Origin: Suilimivivens aceti
GTDB taxonomy: Bacteria; Bacillota; Clostridia; Lachnospirales; Lachnospiraceae
Reading direction: 5' to 3'
DNA length: 64,000 nucleotides
Assembly (NCBI RefSeq): GCF_025567405.1
Contig: NZ_JAOQKJ010000005.1
Location: forward strand, 219,445-283,444
The notes under the pieces were generated by a model that worked only from the letters and a program-made list of their open reading frames with translations, made no database searches and was not told where the DNA came from. The translations under genes and the position numbers were made by a program. Positions 50,458 through 58,486 of this stretch are shown here, piece after piece. Positions within the stretch are counted from its first letter, which is position 1. The number at the start of each line of letters is the position of its first letter.

Positions 50458-50718
50458 ATGCAGGATTTAGGAAATACACAGTTTTTCAGAGTAGAGACAG
50501 ACAATAACAGTGTGAAGATGATCCTTGATGAGGTTTATCATGCACTGACAGAAAAGGGCTATAATCCGGTTAATCAGATCGTAGGATATATCATGTCCGG
50601 AGATCCCACATATATCACCAGCTACCACAATGCAAGAAGTCTTATCATGAAGGTGGAGAGAGATGAGCTTGTAGAAGAGCTTCTGACAGAATATATTAAG
50701 AATAACGGCTGGGAATAA
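50458..50718 (+). CDS. ireB: IreB family regulatory phosphoprotein
   Basis: An 86-residue protein of the UPF0297/IreB family (Bacillus YrzL). It contains Y-N-P-V-N-Q-I-V-G-Y-I-M-S-G-D-P-T-Y-I-T, the diagnostic core. In Enterococcus IreB is phosphorylated on threonine by the PASTA kinase IreK and tunes cephalosporin resistance. It is followed after 5 bp by ruvX, as in most Firmicutes. Confidence 0.94.
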   Translation: MQDLGNTQFFRVETDNNSVKMILDEVYHALTEKGYNPVNQIVGYIMSGDPTYITSYHNARSLIMKVERDELVEELLTEYIKNNGWE

Positions 50719-50723
50719 CGGGT

Positions 50724-51164
50724 ATGAGAATTATGGGACTGGATTTCGGAGCGAAAACAGTCGGGGTTGCCATCAGTGACCCGCTGCTGATTACCGCTCA
50801 GGGAATAGAGATCATCAGAAGAAAAGAAGAGAATAAGCTGCGCAGGACGCTGGCAAGGATTGAGGAACTGATCGAGGTATATCAGATCGGAGAGATTGTT
50901 CTTGGCCTTCCGAAGCATATGAATGATACAGAAGGCACAAGAGTGGAGCTGACGAAGGAGTTCGCAGAGAAGCTGGAGAGACGGACTGGTCTTCCGGTAC
51001 ATCTCTGGGATGAGAGACTGACCACGGTGGCGGCAGATAAAACGATGATGGAAGCCGGTATCCGGAGAGAACACCGTAAGGAATATGTGGATAAGATTGC
51101 TGCAACACTTATTCTGCAGGGATATCTTGATCTGCAGCAGAGAAAAGCACAGGAAGAGGTTTAG
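50724..51164 (+). CDS. ruvX: RuvX/YqgF putative Holliday junction resolvase
   Basis: A 146-residue RNase-H-fold nuclease, normal size. It begins M-G-L-D-F-G-A-K-T-V-G-V-A-I-S-D, has G-L-P-K-H-M-N-D-T-E-G near 61, and W-D-E-R-L-T-T near 96; the catalytic acids are Asp8-like, Glu and Asp of these motifs. YqgF proteins process 16S pre-rRNA and may resolve recombination junctions. Second gene of the ireB operon. Confidence 0.93.
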   Translation: MRIMGLDFGAKTVGVAISDPLLITAQGIEIIRRKEENKLRRTLARIEELIEVYQIGEIVLGLPKHMNDTEGTRVELTKEFAEKLERRTGLPVHLWDERLTTVAADKTMMEAGIRREHRKEYVDKIAATLILQGYLDLQQRKAQEEV

Positions 51165-51166
51165 AT

Positions 51167-51424
51167 TTGGAAAAAATAGCATTTACTCTGGAAGGAGAAG
51201 GCACTGCCTGGTTTTATGTCCTGGAGCAGACCATGATCGGAGGCAGGCATTATCTTCTGGTAACAGAGGAAGAAGAGGGGGACTGTGATGCACTCATTTT
51301 AAAGGAGATCCCTCAGGAAGAAGATACGGATAGCATCTACGAGATCGTAGAGGAAGATACGGAGCTGGCTGCGGTTGCGTCAGTTTTCGAAAGCATGCTT
51401 GAAGATATAGAAATTGAACCCTGA
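51167..51424 (+). CDS. DUF1292 acidic protein
   Basis: An 85-residue protein of the DUF1292 family (Bacillus YrzB). It is very acidic, with Y-L-L-V-T-E-E-E-E and a conserved A-V-A-S-V-F-E-S-M-L-E-D at the C-terminus. TTG start two bases after the ruvX stop, preceded by GGAAGAGG. The function is unknown; the order ireB-ruvX-DUF1292 is nearly constant in Firmicutes. The 172 bp after it hold no ORF that I can support. Confidence 0.88.
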   Translation: MEKIAFTLEGEGTAWFYVLEQTMIGGRHYLLVTEEEEGDCDALILKEIPQEEDTDSIYEIVEEDTELAAVASVFESMLEDIEIEP

Positions 51425-51596
51425 AATAACAGGTAACAGTGAGACCGGGCGGGCATAGACCGGATGACAGATAAGGGATCAGCAGCAGGAAACATACCAT
51501 GCAGGCGGAGGAAACAGAGGTATGGGACGTGCTGATACTGCTTTCTGCCACAGGAGAATGCATCAGCCGGTGGACGGAGTATGGAGGTAAGTATAT

Positions 51597-53270
51597 TTGA
51601 AAAAAAAGGAACAAAATAAGGGTTCCAGACTGAAAGTGATCCCGCTTGGAGGTCTGGAACAGATTGGTATGAACATTACTGCCTTTGAATATGAGGACAG
51701 TATTGTTGTGGTAGACTGCGGTCTTTCCTTCCCGGAGGATGACATGCTGGGAATTGATCTTGTCATTCCGGATATTACCTATTTGAAGAACAATATCGAA
51801 AAGGTAAAGGGATTTGTGATCACGCATGGACATGAGGATCATATCGGTGCACTTCCTTATGTATTAAAGGAGATCAATGTACCGGTTTATGCGACCAGAC
51901 TGACGATGGGTCTGATCGAGAATAAGCTGAAGGAGCACAACCTGACCGGACAGGTAAAGAGGAAGGTTGTGAAGTTCGGACAGTCCATCAACCTTGGGCA
52001 GTTCCGGATTGAATTTATCAAGACCAATCACAGTATTGTAGATGCAGCAGCGCTGGCTATTTATTCTCCGGCCGGTATTGTTGTGCACACCGGCGATTTC
52101 AAGGTGGATTACACACCGGTATTTGGAGATGCCATCGATCTGCAGAGATTTGCAGAGCTTGGAAAGAAGGGAGTCCTTGCCCTTATGTGCGACTCCACGA
52201 ATGCAGAGCGTCCTGGCTTTACCCCTTCTGAAAGAACCCTTGGCAAGACATTTGATGCCCTGTTTGAGGAACATAAGAATACAAGGATCCTGATCGCCAC
52301 CTTTGCGTCCAATGTGGACAGAGTGCAGCAGATCATCAATTCCGCCTATAAGTTTGGCAGAAAGGTAGTCGTAGAAGGCCGCAGCATGGTCAATATCATT
52401 GAGGTTGCGACGAACCTCGGATGCCTGAGCATACCGGATAAGACACTGATCGACATCGAGCAGCTCAAGAATTATCCGAGAGAAAAGACTGTCATCATCA
52501 CTACGGGAAGCCAGGGAGAAAGCATGGCAGCCTTGAGCCGTATGGCAGAGGACAATCACAAGAAGATTTCCATAGGCCCGGGGGATACAGTTATCTTTTC
52601 CTCCAATCCGATCCCGGGAAATGAAAAGGCAGTCACCAATGTGATCAATGAGCTTCTTGTCAAGGGAGCGGATGTTATCTTTCAGGATGTCCATGTTTCC
52701 GGACATGCCTGCCAGGAAGAGATCAAGCTGATCTATTCTCTGGTTCATCCCAGATATGCAATCCCTGTCCATGGAGAATACAAGCATCTGATAGCACAGG
52801 CGAAGATCGCAAGGGAGCTTGGCATTGATAAGGAGAGGATCTTTATCCTGCGATCCGGTGATGTACTGGAAATGTCAGAGGAGTCTGCAGAAGTAACCGG
52901 CAAGGTACCGGTAGGTGACATTCTGGTGGACGGCCTTGGTGTCGGGGATGTTGGAAATATCGTTCTCCGTGACAGACAGCATCTGGCGGAGGATGGTATC
53001 ATGATCGTAGTCCTTTCCCTGGATGGAGCAACGGATCAGCTTGTCAGCGGCCCGGATATCGTATCCAGAGGATTTGTATATGTAAGAGAATCCGATGAAC
53101 TGATGGAAGAAGCACATGTCGTAGTCAGCGAGGCGGTAAATGGCTGTCTCGACAGAGGTATTTCAGACTGGGGCAAGCTGAAGAGTGCCATCAAGGATTC
53201 CCTTGGGGATTATGTATGGAAAAAGACAAAGCGCCGGCCAATGATTCTTCCGATCATTATGGAAGTATAG
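51597..53270 (+). CDS. rnj: Ribonuclease J
   Basis: A 557-residue metallo-beta-lactamase/beta-CASP nuclease. Metal ligands are in T-H-G-H-E-D-H-I-G near 77; the beta-CASP motif includes F-A-S-N-V-D-R near 241, and the C-terminal S-G-H-A-C-Q-E-E region near 370. RNase J has 5' exonuclease and endonuclease activity and drives mRNA turnover and rRNA maturation. TTG start with ATGGAGG upstream. It is followed by ylbF, also an RNA-decay factor, 19 bp later. Confidence 0.95.
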   Translation: MKKKEQNKGSRLKVIPLGGLEQIGMNITAFEYEDSIVVVDCGLSFPEDDMLGIDLVIPDITYLKNNIEKVKGFVITHGHEDHIGALPYVLKEINVPVYATRLTMGLIENKLKEHNLTGQVKRKVVKFGQSINLGQFRIEFIKTNHSIVDAAALAIYSPAGIVVHTGDFKVDYTPVFGDAIDLQRFAELGKKGVLALMCDSTNAERPGFTPSERTLGKTFDALFEEHKNTRILIATFASNVDRVQQIINSAYKFGRKVVVEGRSMVNIIEVATNLGCLSIPDKTLIDIEQLKNYPREKTVIITTGSQGESMAALSRMAEDNHKKISIGPGDTVIFSSNPIPGNEKAVTNVINELLVKGADVIFQDVHVSGHACQEEIKLIYSLVHPRYAIPVHGEYKHLIAQAKIARELGIDKERIFILRSGDVLEMSEESAEVTGKVPVGDILVDGLGVGDVGNIVLRDRQHLAEDGIMIVVLSLDGATDQLVSGPDIVSRGFVYVRESDELMEEAHVVVSEAVNGCLDRGISDWGKLKSAIKDSLGDYVWKKTKRRPMILPIIMEV

Positions 53271-53289
53271 GAAAGCAGGGACTTTTACC

Positions 53290-53631
53290 ATGGAGCAGAG
53301 TTTAATCGACGCAACAGAAAGGTATGCAGAGACGATCAGGAATACCGATGTTTACAAAAACTATCAGGAGCAGCTTTTTCTGATCCGGCAGAATCCTGAA
53401 AAATACCAGAGAGTGAATGAGTTCCGCAGGAAAAACTATGAACTCCAGCAGAGTGATGGCAGAGATATGGATGAGAGGATCGAAGCTCTGGCAGAGGAAC
53501 TGGAAAGGTTCCGGGAAGATCCGGTGGTAGATGATTTTTTCAGGGCAGAGCTGGCTTTCTGCAGAATGATGCAGGAGGTTAATCTGCGGGTAACAGAGGC
53601 AATTGATTTTGACATGGAATTTCCCCTGTAA
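53290..53631 (+). CDS. YlbF family protein
   Basis: A 113-residue, mostly helical protein of the YlbF/YmcA (Com_YlbF) family. The core is F-R-R-K-N-Y-E-L-Q near 44 and F-x-x-A-E-L-A-F-C-R-M near 82. In Bacillus, YlbF with YmcA and YaaT forms the Y-complex that guides RNase Y and affects competence, biofilm and sporulation. Its place behind an RNase J gene supports a role in RNA decay here. Confidence 0.85.
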   Translation: MEQSLIDATERYAETIRNTDVYKNYQEQLFLIRQNPEKYQRVNEFRRKNYELQQSDGRDMDERIEALAEELERFREDPVVDDFFRAELAFCRMMQEVNLRVTEAIDFDMEFPL

Positions 53632-53649
53632 AGAAAGGAAAAGAGGCTT

Positions 53650-54138
53650 ATGAATGGAAAATATCTGGTAGGAGCTGTAGTAGAAGCTATCATAAAGGCG
53701 ATCGTTCTTGTGATCGTTATTATGTTTGTATTCCGGACAGCTACTTCGGCCTATGAATTCGGATACAGGGTATTTGCCGATCAGCCGGTTTCCCAGTTAG
53801 AGGGGAGAACGATCACGGTAGGTGTTGCGGAGGATGCGGATATTAAGGATGTGGCACAGATGCTGGAAGAGAAGGGACTGATAGAGGATGCAAGACTGTT
53901 TTGTGTACAGGAACTGCTTTCCGGTTATCACGATAAGATTCTTCCGGGAATATATGATCTGAGCACATCCATGACGGCAGAAGAGATGCTGGCAGTTATG
54001 TCTACACCGGTAACCGCAGAGGATAATACATCCACAGACGGAGATGACGGGGATCCTGAAGAAATGGGAGAGGAACCGGAAGAGTATTATGAAGAGGGAA
54101 GCATAGAAGAAGGTGCCGAAGGAATGGTAACAGAATAA
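53650..54138 (+). CDS. Truncated MltG-like (YceG-like) membrane protein
   Basis: A 162-residue protein with one N-terminal membrane segment (about 10-32), then an MltG N-terminal LysM-like part (I-T-V-G-V-A-E-D-A-D-I-K-D-V-A-Q-M-L-E-E-K-G-L-I near 57-80 and L-P-G-I-Y-D-L-S-T-S-M-T-A-E-E-M near 100), and an acidic tail. Full MltG is about 350 residues; the lytic transglycosylase domain with its catalytic glutamate is missing. Its place before trmR and a U32 gene is that of MltG (YrrL) in Bacillus. It may bind or regulate the cell-wall machinery without cutting glycan. Confidence 0.75.
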   Translation: MNGKYLVGAVVEAIIKAIVLVIVIMFVFRTATSAYEFGYRVFADQPVSQLEGRTITVGVAEDADIKDVAQMLEEKGLIEDARLFCVQELLSGYHDKILPGIYDLSTSMTAEEMLAVMSTPVTAEDNTSTDGDDGDPEEMGEEPEEYYEEGSIEEGAEGMVTE

Positions 54139-54153
54139 AGGAGCAGAACAGTT

Positions 54154-54795
54154 ATGATCACGGAAGAAAGAATCAGCACGTTTATCAATTCCTTCGATAC
54201 AGGGAATACCCCCTTTTTAAATGAACTGGAACAATATGCAAGAGAGACCAATGTACCTGTCATCAGACCACAGATGCAGAGCTTCTTAAAGCTGCTTCTT
54301 TCCATGAAGCAGCCTGAGCGCATTCTGGAGGTTGGGACGGCCATTGGTTTTTCTGCGTTATTTATGAGTGAATATGGCAGGCCTGACTGCCAGATCACCA
54401 CGATAGAGAATTATGAAAAAAGAATTCCAATCGCCCGTGAGAATTTCAGGAAAGCGGGAAAGGAAGAGAGTATTACCCTGTTGGAAGGGGATGCCACAGA
54501 AATTCTGAAGACATTACAGGAACCCTATGATATGATCTTCATGGATGCTGCCAAAGGACAGTATATCCATTTTCTGCCGGATGTGATGCGGCTTCTGAAA
54601 AAGGGAGGTATCCTGGTGTCGGATAATGTACTGCAGGATGGGGATGTTATGGAATCCCGTTATGCCGTGACAAGGAGAAACCGCACGATACACAGCCGGA
54701 TGAGGGAATACCTGTATGAATTGAAGCATAATGACCAGCTTGTGACAGATATCCTGCCTGTGGGCGATGGTGTGACCGTAAGCGTAAAGCTGTAG
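54154..54795 (+). CDS. trmR: SAM-dependent O-methyltransferase, TrmR-like
   Basis: A 213-residue class I methyltransferase of the COMT/YrrM group. Motif I is I-L-E-V-G-T-A-I-G-F-S-A near 58, and D-M-I-F-M-D-A-A-K-G near 128 carries the metal-binding Asp. In Bacillus YrrM (TrmR) methylates 5-hydroxyuridine at position 34 of tRNA to 5-methoxyuridine. The next gene is a U32 protein, the family that makes the hydroxyuridine, which supports the same job. Confidence 0.85.
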   Translation: MITEERISTFINSFDTGNTPFLNELEQYARETNVPVIRPQMQSFLKLLLSMKQPERILEVGTAIGFSALFMSEYGRPDCQITTIENYEKRIPIARENFRKAGKEESITLLEGDATEILKTLQEPYDMIFMDAAKGQYIHFLPDVMRLLKKGGILVSDNVLQDGDVMESRYAVTRRNRTIHSRMREYLYELKHNDQLVTDILPVGDGVTVSVKL

Positions 54796-54822
54796 GATTT
54801 GAAAACGTAAGGAGTAGGAAGA

Positions 54823-56061
54823 ATGAGAAAACCGGAATTACTGATCCCGGCAAGCAGCCTGGAGGTTTTAAAAACAGCAGTCAGGTTTGGAGCAGATGCT
54901 GTATATATTGGAGGAGAAGCGTTCAGCCTTCGTGCAAAGGCAAGAAACTTTTCCAGAGAAGATATGGCGGAGGGAATTGCTTTTGCCCATGCAAATGGGG
55001 TGAAGGTACATGTGACCGCCAATATTCTTGCCCATAATAAGGACATTGATGAGGCAGAGAAGTATTTTGAAGAGCTGAGAGAGCTTGCGCCGGATGCCCT
55101 GATCATTTCTGATCCTGGTATGTTTACGCTGGCAAAAAAGATCTGCCCTGGGATAGAGATCCACATTTCCACACAGGCCAATAATACCAATTATATGACC
55201 TTCCGTTTCTGGCATGAAATGGGAGCAAAGCGTGTTGTCTGTGCAAGAGAGCTTTCCCTTGCAGAGATCGCAGAGATCAGGGAGAGAATACCGGAGGATC
55301 TGGAGATCGAAAGCTTTATCCATGGAGCTATGTGTATTTCTTATTCCGGAAGATGCCTGCTCAGCAATTATTTTACTGGAAGAGATGCCAACCAGGGAGC
55401 CTGTACGCATCCCTGCCGCTGGAAATATGCAGTAATGGAAGAGAGCAGACCTGGAGAATATCTGCCAGTATATGAGAATGAAAGGGGAACCTTCCTGTTC
55501 AATTCCAAGGATCTTTGCATGATCGAGCATATTCCGGAGATGATAAAGGCCGGGATCGACAGCTTCAAGATCGAAGGACGGATGAAAACGGCACTTTACG
55601 TGGCGACGGTGGCAAGAACCTACCGCAAGGCCATTGATGATTACCTTGAATCAGAGGAGAAATACCGGGAGAACATGGAATGGTACAAGGCAGAGATCGC
55701 CAAGTGTACCTACAGACAGTTTACTACAGGCTTCTACTTCGGAAAGCCTTCCGAGGAAGCCCAGATCTATGATTCCAATACCTATATTAATGAATATATT
55801 TACCTTGGTATTATTGAGGAGACCAGGGAGAGAGGGGAGAGAAAAGGGTATCTGGGAAAAATCACGCAGAGAAACAAGTTTTCTGTGGGTGATGAAATCG
55901 AGATCATGCGTCCGGATGGAAGAAACACAGAGGCTGCTGTGCTTGCAATCCACACAGAGGAAGGAGAAGAGATGGAAAGTGCCCCACATCCGAAGCAGAG
56001 TCTGTGGATAGAGCTTTCAGAAGAACCGGAAATGTATGATTTACTGCGCATCAAAGCGTAA
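54823..56061 (+). CDS. trhP: U32 family protein, tRNA U34 hydroxylation (TrhP-like)
   Basis: A 412-residue protein of the U32 'peptidase' family. The family signature is around residue 165: E-S-F-I-H-G-A-M-C-I-S-Y-S-G-R-C, followed by G-A-C-T-H-P-C-R-W. The four cysteines probably bind an iron-sulfur cluster. Members such as TrhP (YrrN/YrrO) use prephenate in hydroxylating U34 of tRNA. It lies 27 bp after the TrmR-like gene. Bacillus carries two U32 genes here; this window has only one, of YrrO type. Confidence 0.88.
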   Translation: MRKPELLIPASSLEVLKTAVRFGADAVYIGGEAFSLRAKARNFSREDMAEGIAFAHANGVKVHVTANILAHNKDIDEAEKYFEELRELAPDALIISDPGMFTLAKKICPGIEIHISTQANNTNYMTFRFWHEMGAKRVVCARELSLAEIAEIRERIPEDLEIESFIHGAMCISYSGRCLLSNYFTGRDANQGACTHPCRWKYAVMEESRPGEYLPVYENERGTFLFNSKDLCMIEHIPEMIKAGIDSFKIEGRMKTALYVATVARTYRKAIDDYLESEEKYRENMEWYKAEIAKCTYRQFTTGFYFGKPSEEAQIYDSNTYINEYIYLGIIEETRERGERKGYLGKITQRNKFSVGDEIEIMRPDGRNTEAAVLAIHTEEGEEMESAPHPKQSLWIELSEEPEMYDLLRIKA

Positions 56062-56136
56062 ATGTGCAATTTGCATACTTGTATACAATAATTGATGAGG
56101 CATTTTATCGAAAACAACCAAAAATAAAAAAGGGTA

Positions 56137-56243
56137 TTGCTTTTTTTATATGAATGGGGTATCTTTAAGGAAACGAAGGGAAAAGTCCTTTCAACATGAA
56201 TCGAACGAAGATGTTCCAAATGGTTTGTTTGGGGCATTTTTTT
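56137..56243 (+). promoter_or_regulatory. glnN promoter and attenuator-like leader
   Basis: Promoter TTGCTT (56137-56142), 17 bp, TATCTT (56160-56165). The leader then has GAAGGG/CCTTTC (about 56175-56192) and a terminator ATGTTCCAAA (56211-56220) / TTTGGGGCAT (56228-56237) with seven Ts. AACAT (56193-56197) can pair with ATGTT (56211-56215), the first half of the terminator arm, so an alternative, terminator-free fold exists. This is the plan of a transcription attenuator; the ligand or protein is unknown. Confidence 0.62.
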
Positions 56244-56282
56244 GTACCGATTTTTATTCAAACAGGAAAGGAAGATTAAAAC

Positions 56283-58394
56283 ATGAGTGAAGTACTGAAC
56301 ATCGAAGAACTTTTCGGAAGCAAAGTATTTACCAGGGCAACTATGAGAGAGCGTTTACCGAAGAGCGTTTACAAGGAAGTTGTTAAGATCATGGATCAGG
56401 GCGGCGAGCTTAGCCTTGAGACGGCAGATGTAGTTGCCAAAGCAATGAAGGACTGGGCAATTGAGAATGGCGCAACCCATTATACACACTGGTTCCAGCC
56501 TTTGACAGGAATTACGGCAGAAAAGCATGATTCATTTGTTTCACATCCGGATGAAAACGGAAAGATGCTGATGGAGTTCTCCGGTAAAGAGCTGATCAAG
56601 GGTGAACCGGATGCTTCTTCCTTCCCTTCAGGTGGTCTGAGAGCTACCTTTGAGGCAAGAGGATATACAGCATGGGATATTACCTCCCCGGCATTTTTAA
56701 AGGAAGATGCTACAGGTGTGATCCTCTGCATCCCCACAGCGTTCTGCTCCTATAAAGGTGAAGCACTGGATAAGAAGACACCTCTGCTCCGTTCCATGGA
56801 AGCGATCAGTGAGCAGGCACTTCGTATTGTAAGACTGTTTGGTAATACAGGGGCGACCAAGGTAGTGGCGAGTGTAGGACCTGAGCAGGAGTATTTCCTC
56901 GTTGACAGAGATAAATATTTAAAGAGAGAAGACCTGATCTTTGCAGGACGTACCCTTTTCGGCGCACCGGCTCCGAAGGGTCAGGAGCTGGAGGATCATT
57001 ACTTCGGCACCATCCGTGAGAGAATTGGTGCATACATGAAAGACCTGAATATTGAGCTGTGGAAGCTTGGTGTAACTGCCAAGACACAGCACAACGAGGT
57101 AGCACCTGCACAGCACGAGCTGGCACCGATTTATGAGACAGCAAATATTGCAGTAGACCATAACCAGCTTGTTATGGAAACCATGAAGAAGGTAGCAGGA
57201 CGGCACGGACTGACCTGTCTGCTTCATGAGAAGCCTTTTGCCGGTGTCAATGGCTCCGGTAAGCACAATAACTGGTCACTCGGAACAGATAACGGGGTAA
57301 ATCTTCTGGATCCCGGTGATACACCGAATGAAAATATCCAGTTCCTGCTGGTACTTGCCTGCATTATCAAGGCAGTTGATGTCCATGCGGATCTGCTCCG
57401 TCAGAGTGCATCTGATGTAGGAAATGATCACAGACTTGGAGCAAATGAAGCACCTCCGGCTATCATTTCTATTTTCCTTGGCGAGCAGCTTGAGGATGTG
57501 GTAAAGCAGCTTGTGGAAACAGGTGAGGCAGCCCATGTATTACAGGGTGGCAAGCTGGCAACAGGTGTATCCACACTGCCCGATTTTGAAAAGGATGCAA
57601 CCGACAGAAACAGAACCTCACCTTTCGCATTTACCGGAAACAAGTTTGAGTTCCGTATGGTAGGATCTGCAGATTCTATCGGAAGTCCGAACACCACACT
57701 GAATGCGATCGTTGCAGAAGCTTTCTGCGAGGCTGCCGATATTCTGGAGAAGGCAGATGATTTCGATGTTGCTGTTCATGATCTGATCAAAGAATATCTG
57801 ACAGAGCATCAGAGGATCATCTTTAATGGTAATGGTTATTCAGATGAATGGGTTGCAGAAGCAGAGAGAAGAGGACTTCCAAACATCAGATCCATGATCG
57901 AGGCAGTAGAGACTCTGACTACCGATAAGGCAGTTAAGCTGTTTGAGAAGTTTGGTATTTTCACCAAGGCTGAGCTGGAGTCCAGAGAAGAGGTCTTATA
58001 TGAGATCTATGCAAAGACCATTAATATTGAGGCTCTTACCATGGTTGATATGGCAAGCAAGGAGATCATTCCTGCTGTTATCAAATACAGCAAGTCCCTT
58101 GCAGATTCTGTTCTTGCTGTTAAGGAGGCTGGTGCTGATGCAGAGGTTCAGACAGAACTGCTGAAGGAGGTATCTGCAAAGCTTACAGAAATGAAGACAG
58201 CGCTGGCAAAGCTGGAAGAGGTGGAAGCAAAGGCAGCAGCTATGGAAAATGCAAAGGATCAGGCATTCTATTACAAGGATGTTGTCAAGGCTGCTATGGA
58301 TGCACTGAGAAAGCCTGCTGACGAACTGGAAATGATCGTTGATAAGAAGGTATGGCCGTTCCCGACCTACGCTGATCTGATGTTTGAAGTATAG
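56283..58394 (+). CDS. glnN: Glutamine synthetase type III
   Basis: A 703-residue type III glutamine synthetase, longer than type I (about 450). Diagnostic stretches include F-P-S-G-G-L-R-A-T-F-E-A-R-G-Y near 116, G-P-E-Q-E-Y-F near 200, H-N-E-V-A-P-A-Q-H-E near 264 and V-N-G-S-G-K-H-N-N-W-S near 321. It makes glutamine from glutamate, ammonia and ATP. Ribosome site AAAGGAAG. Expression is probably controlled by the leader terminator. Gln-rich neighbours such as tRNA-Gln lie 2.4 kb away, on the same strand. Confidence 0.96.
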   Translation: MSEVLNIEELFGSKVFTRATMRERLPKSVYKEVVKIMDQGGELSLETADVVAKAMKDWAIENGATHYTHWFQPLTGITAEKHDSFVSHPDENGKMLMEFSGKELIKGEPDASSFPSGGLRATFEARGYTAWDITSPAFLKEDATGVILCIPTAFCSYKGEALDKKTPLLRSMEAISEQALRIVRLFGNTGATKVVASVGPEQEYFLVDRDKYLKREDLIFAGRTLFGAPAPKGQELEDHYFGTIRERIGAYMKDLNIELWKLGVTAKTQHNEVAPAQHELAPIYETANIAVDHNQLVMETMKKVAGRHGLTCLLHEKPFAGVNGSGKHNNWSLGTDNGVNLLDPGDTPNENIQFLLVLACIIKAVDVHADLLRQSASDVGNDHRLGANEAPPAIISIFLGEQLEDVVKQLVETGEAAHVLQGGKLATGVSTLPDFEKDATDRNRTSPFAFTGNKFEFRMVGSADSIGSPNTTLNAIVAEAFCEAADILEKADDFDVAVHDLIKEYLTEHQRIIFNGNGYSDEWVAEAERRGLPNIRSMIEAVETLTTDKAVKLFEKFGIFTKAELESREEVLYEIYAKTINIEALTMVDMASKEIIPAVIKYSKSLADSVLAVKEAGADAEVQTELLKEVSAKLTEMKTALAKLEEVEAKAAAMENAKDQAFYYKDVVKAAMDALRKPADELEMIVDKKVWPFPTYADLMFEV

Positions 58395-58426
58395 GATTTA
58401 TCCGAAAAACATAATATTAAGAAAGT

Positions 58427-58462
58427 AAAGAGGAGCACTGTCGGCTGGCAGTGCTCCTCTTT
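58427..58462. terminator. Two-way terminator between glnN and the GGDEF gene
   Basis: AAAGAGGAGCACTG (58427-58440) and CAGTGCTCCTCTTT (58449-58462) are exact complements around an eight-base loop. It lies between convergent genes. Confidence 0.88.
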
Positions 58463-58486
58463 CAGTGAAAGATATGTGCTGATGCC

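Noticed and set aside
51425..51596. A gene between DUF1292 and RNase J
   Set aside because: The 172-bp gap has no frame with a start signal and protein-like composition.
56172..56243. ANTAR target hairpins in the glnN leader
   Set aside because: ANTAR targets need two hairpins with six-base loops having A at 1 and G at 4; the first loop here (AAAAGT) fails the G4 rule, so I only call it an unassigned attenuator.
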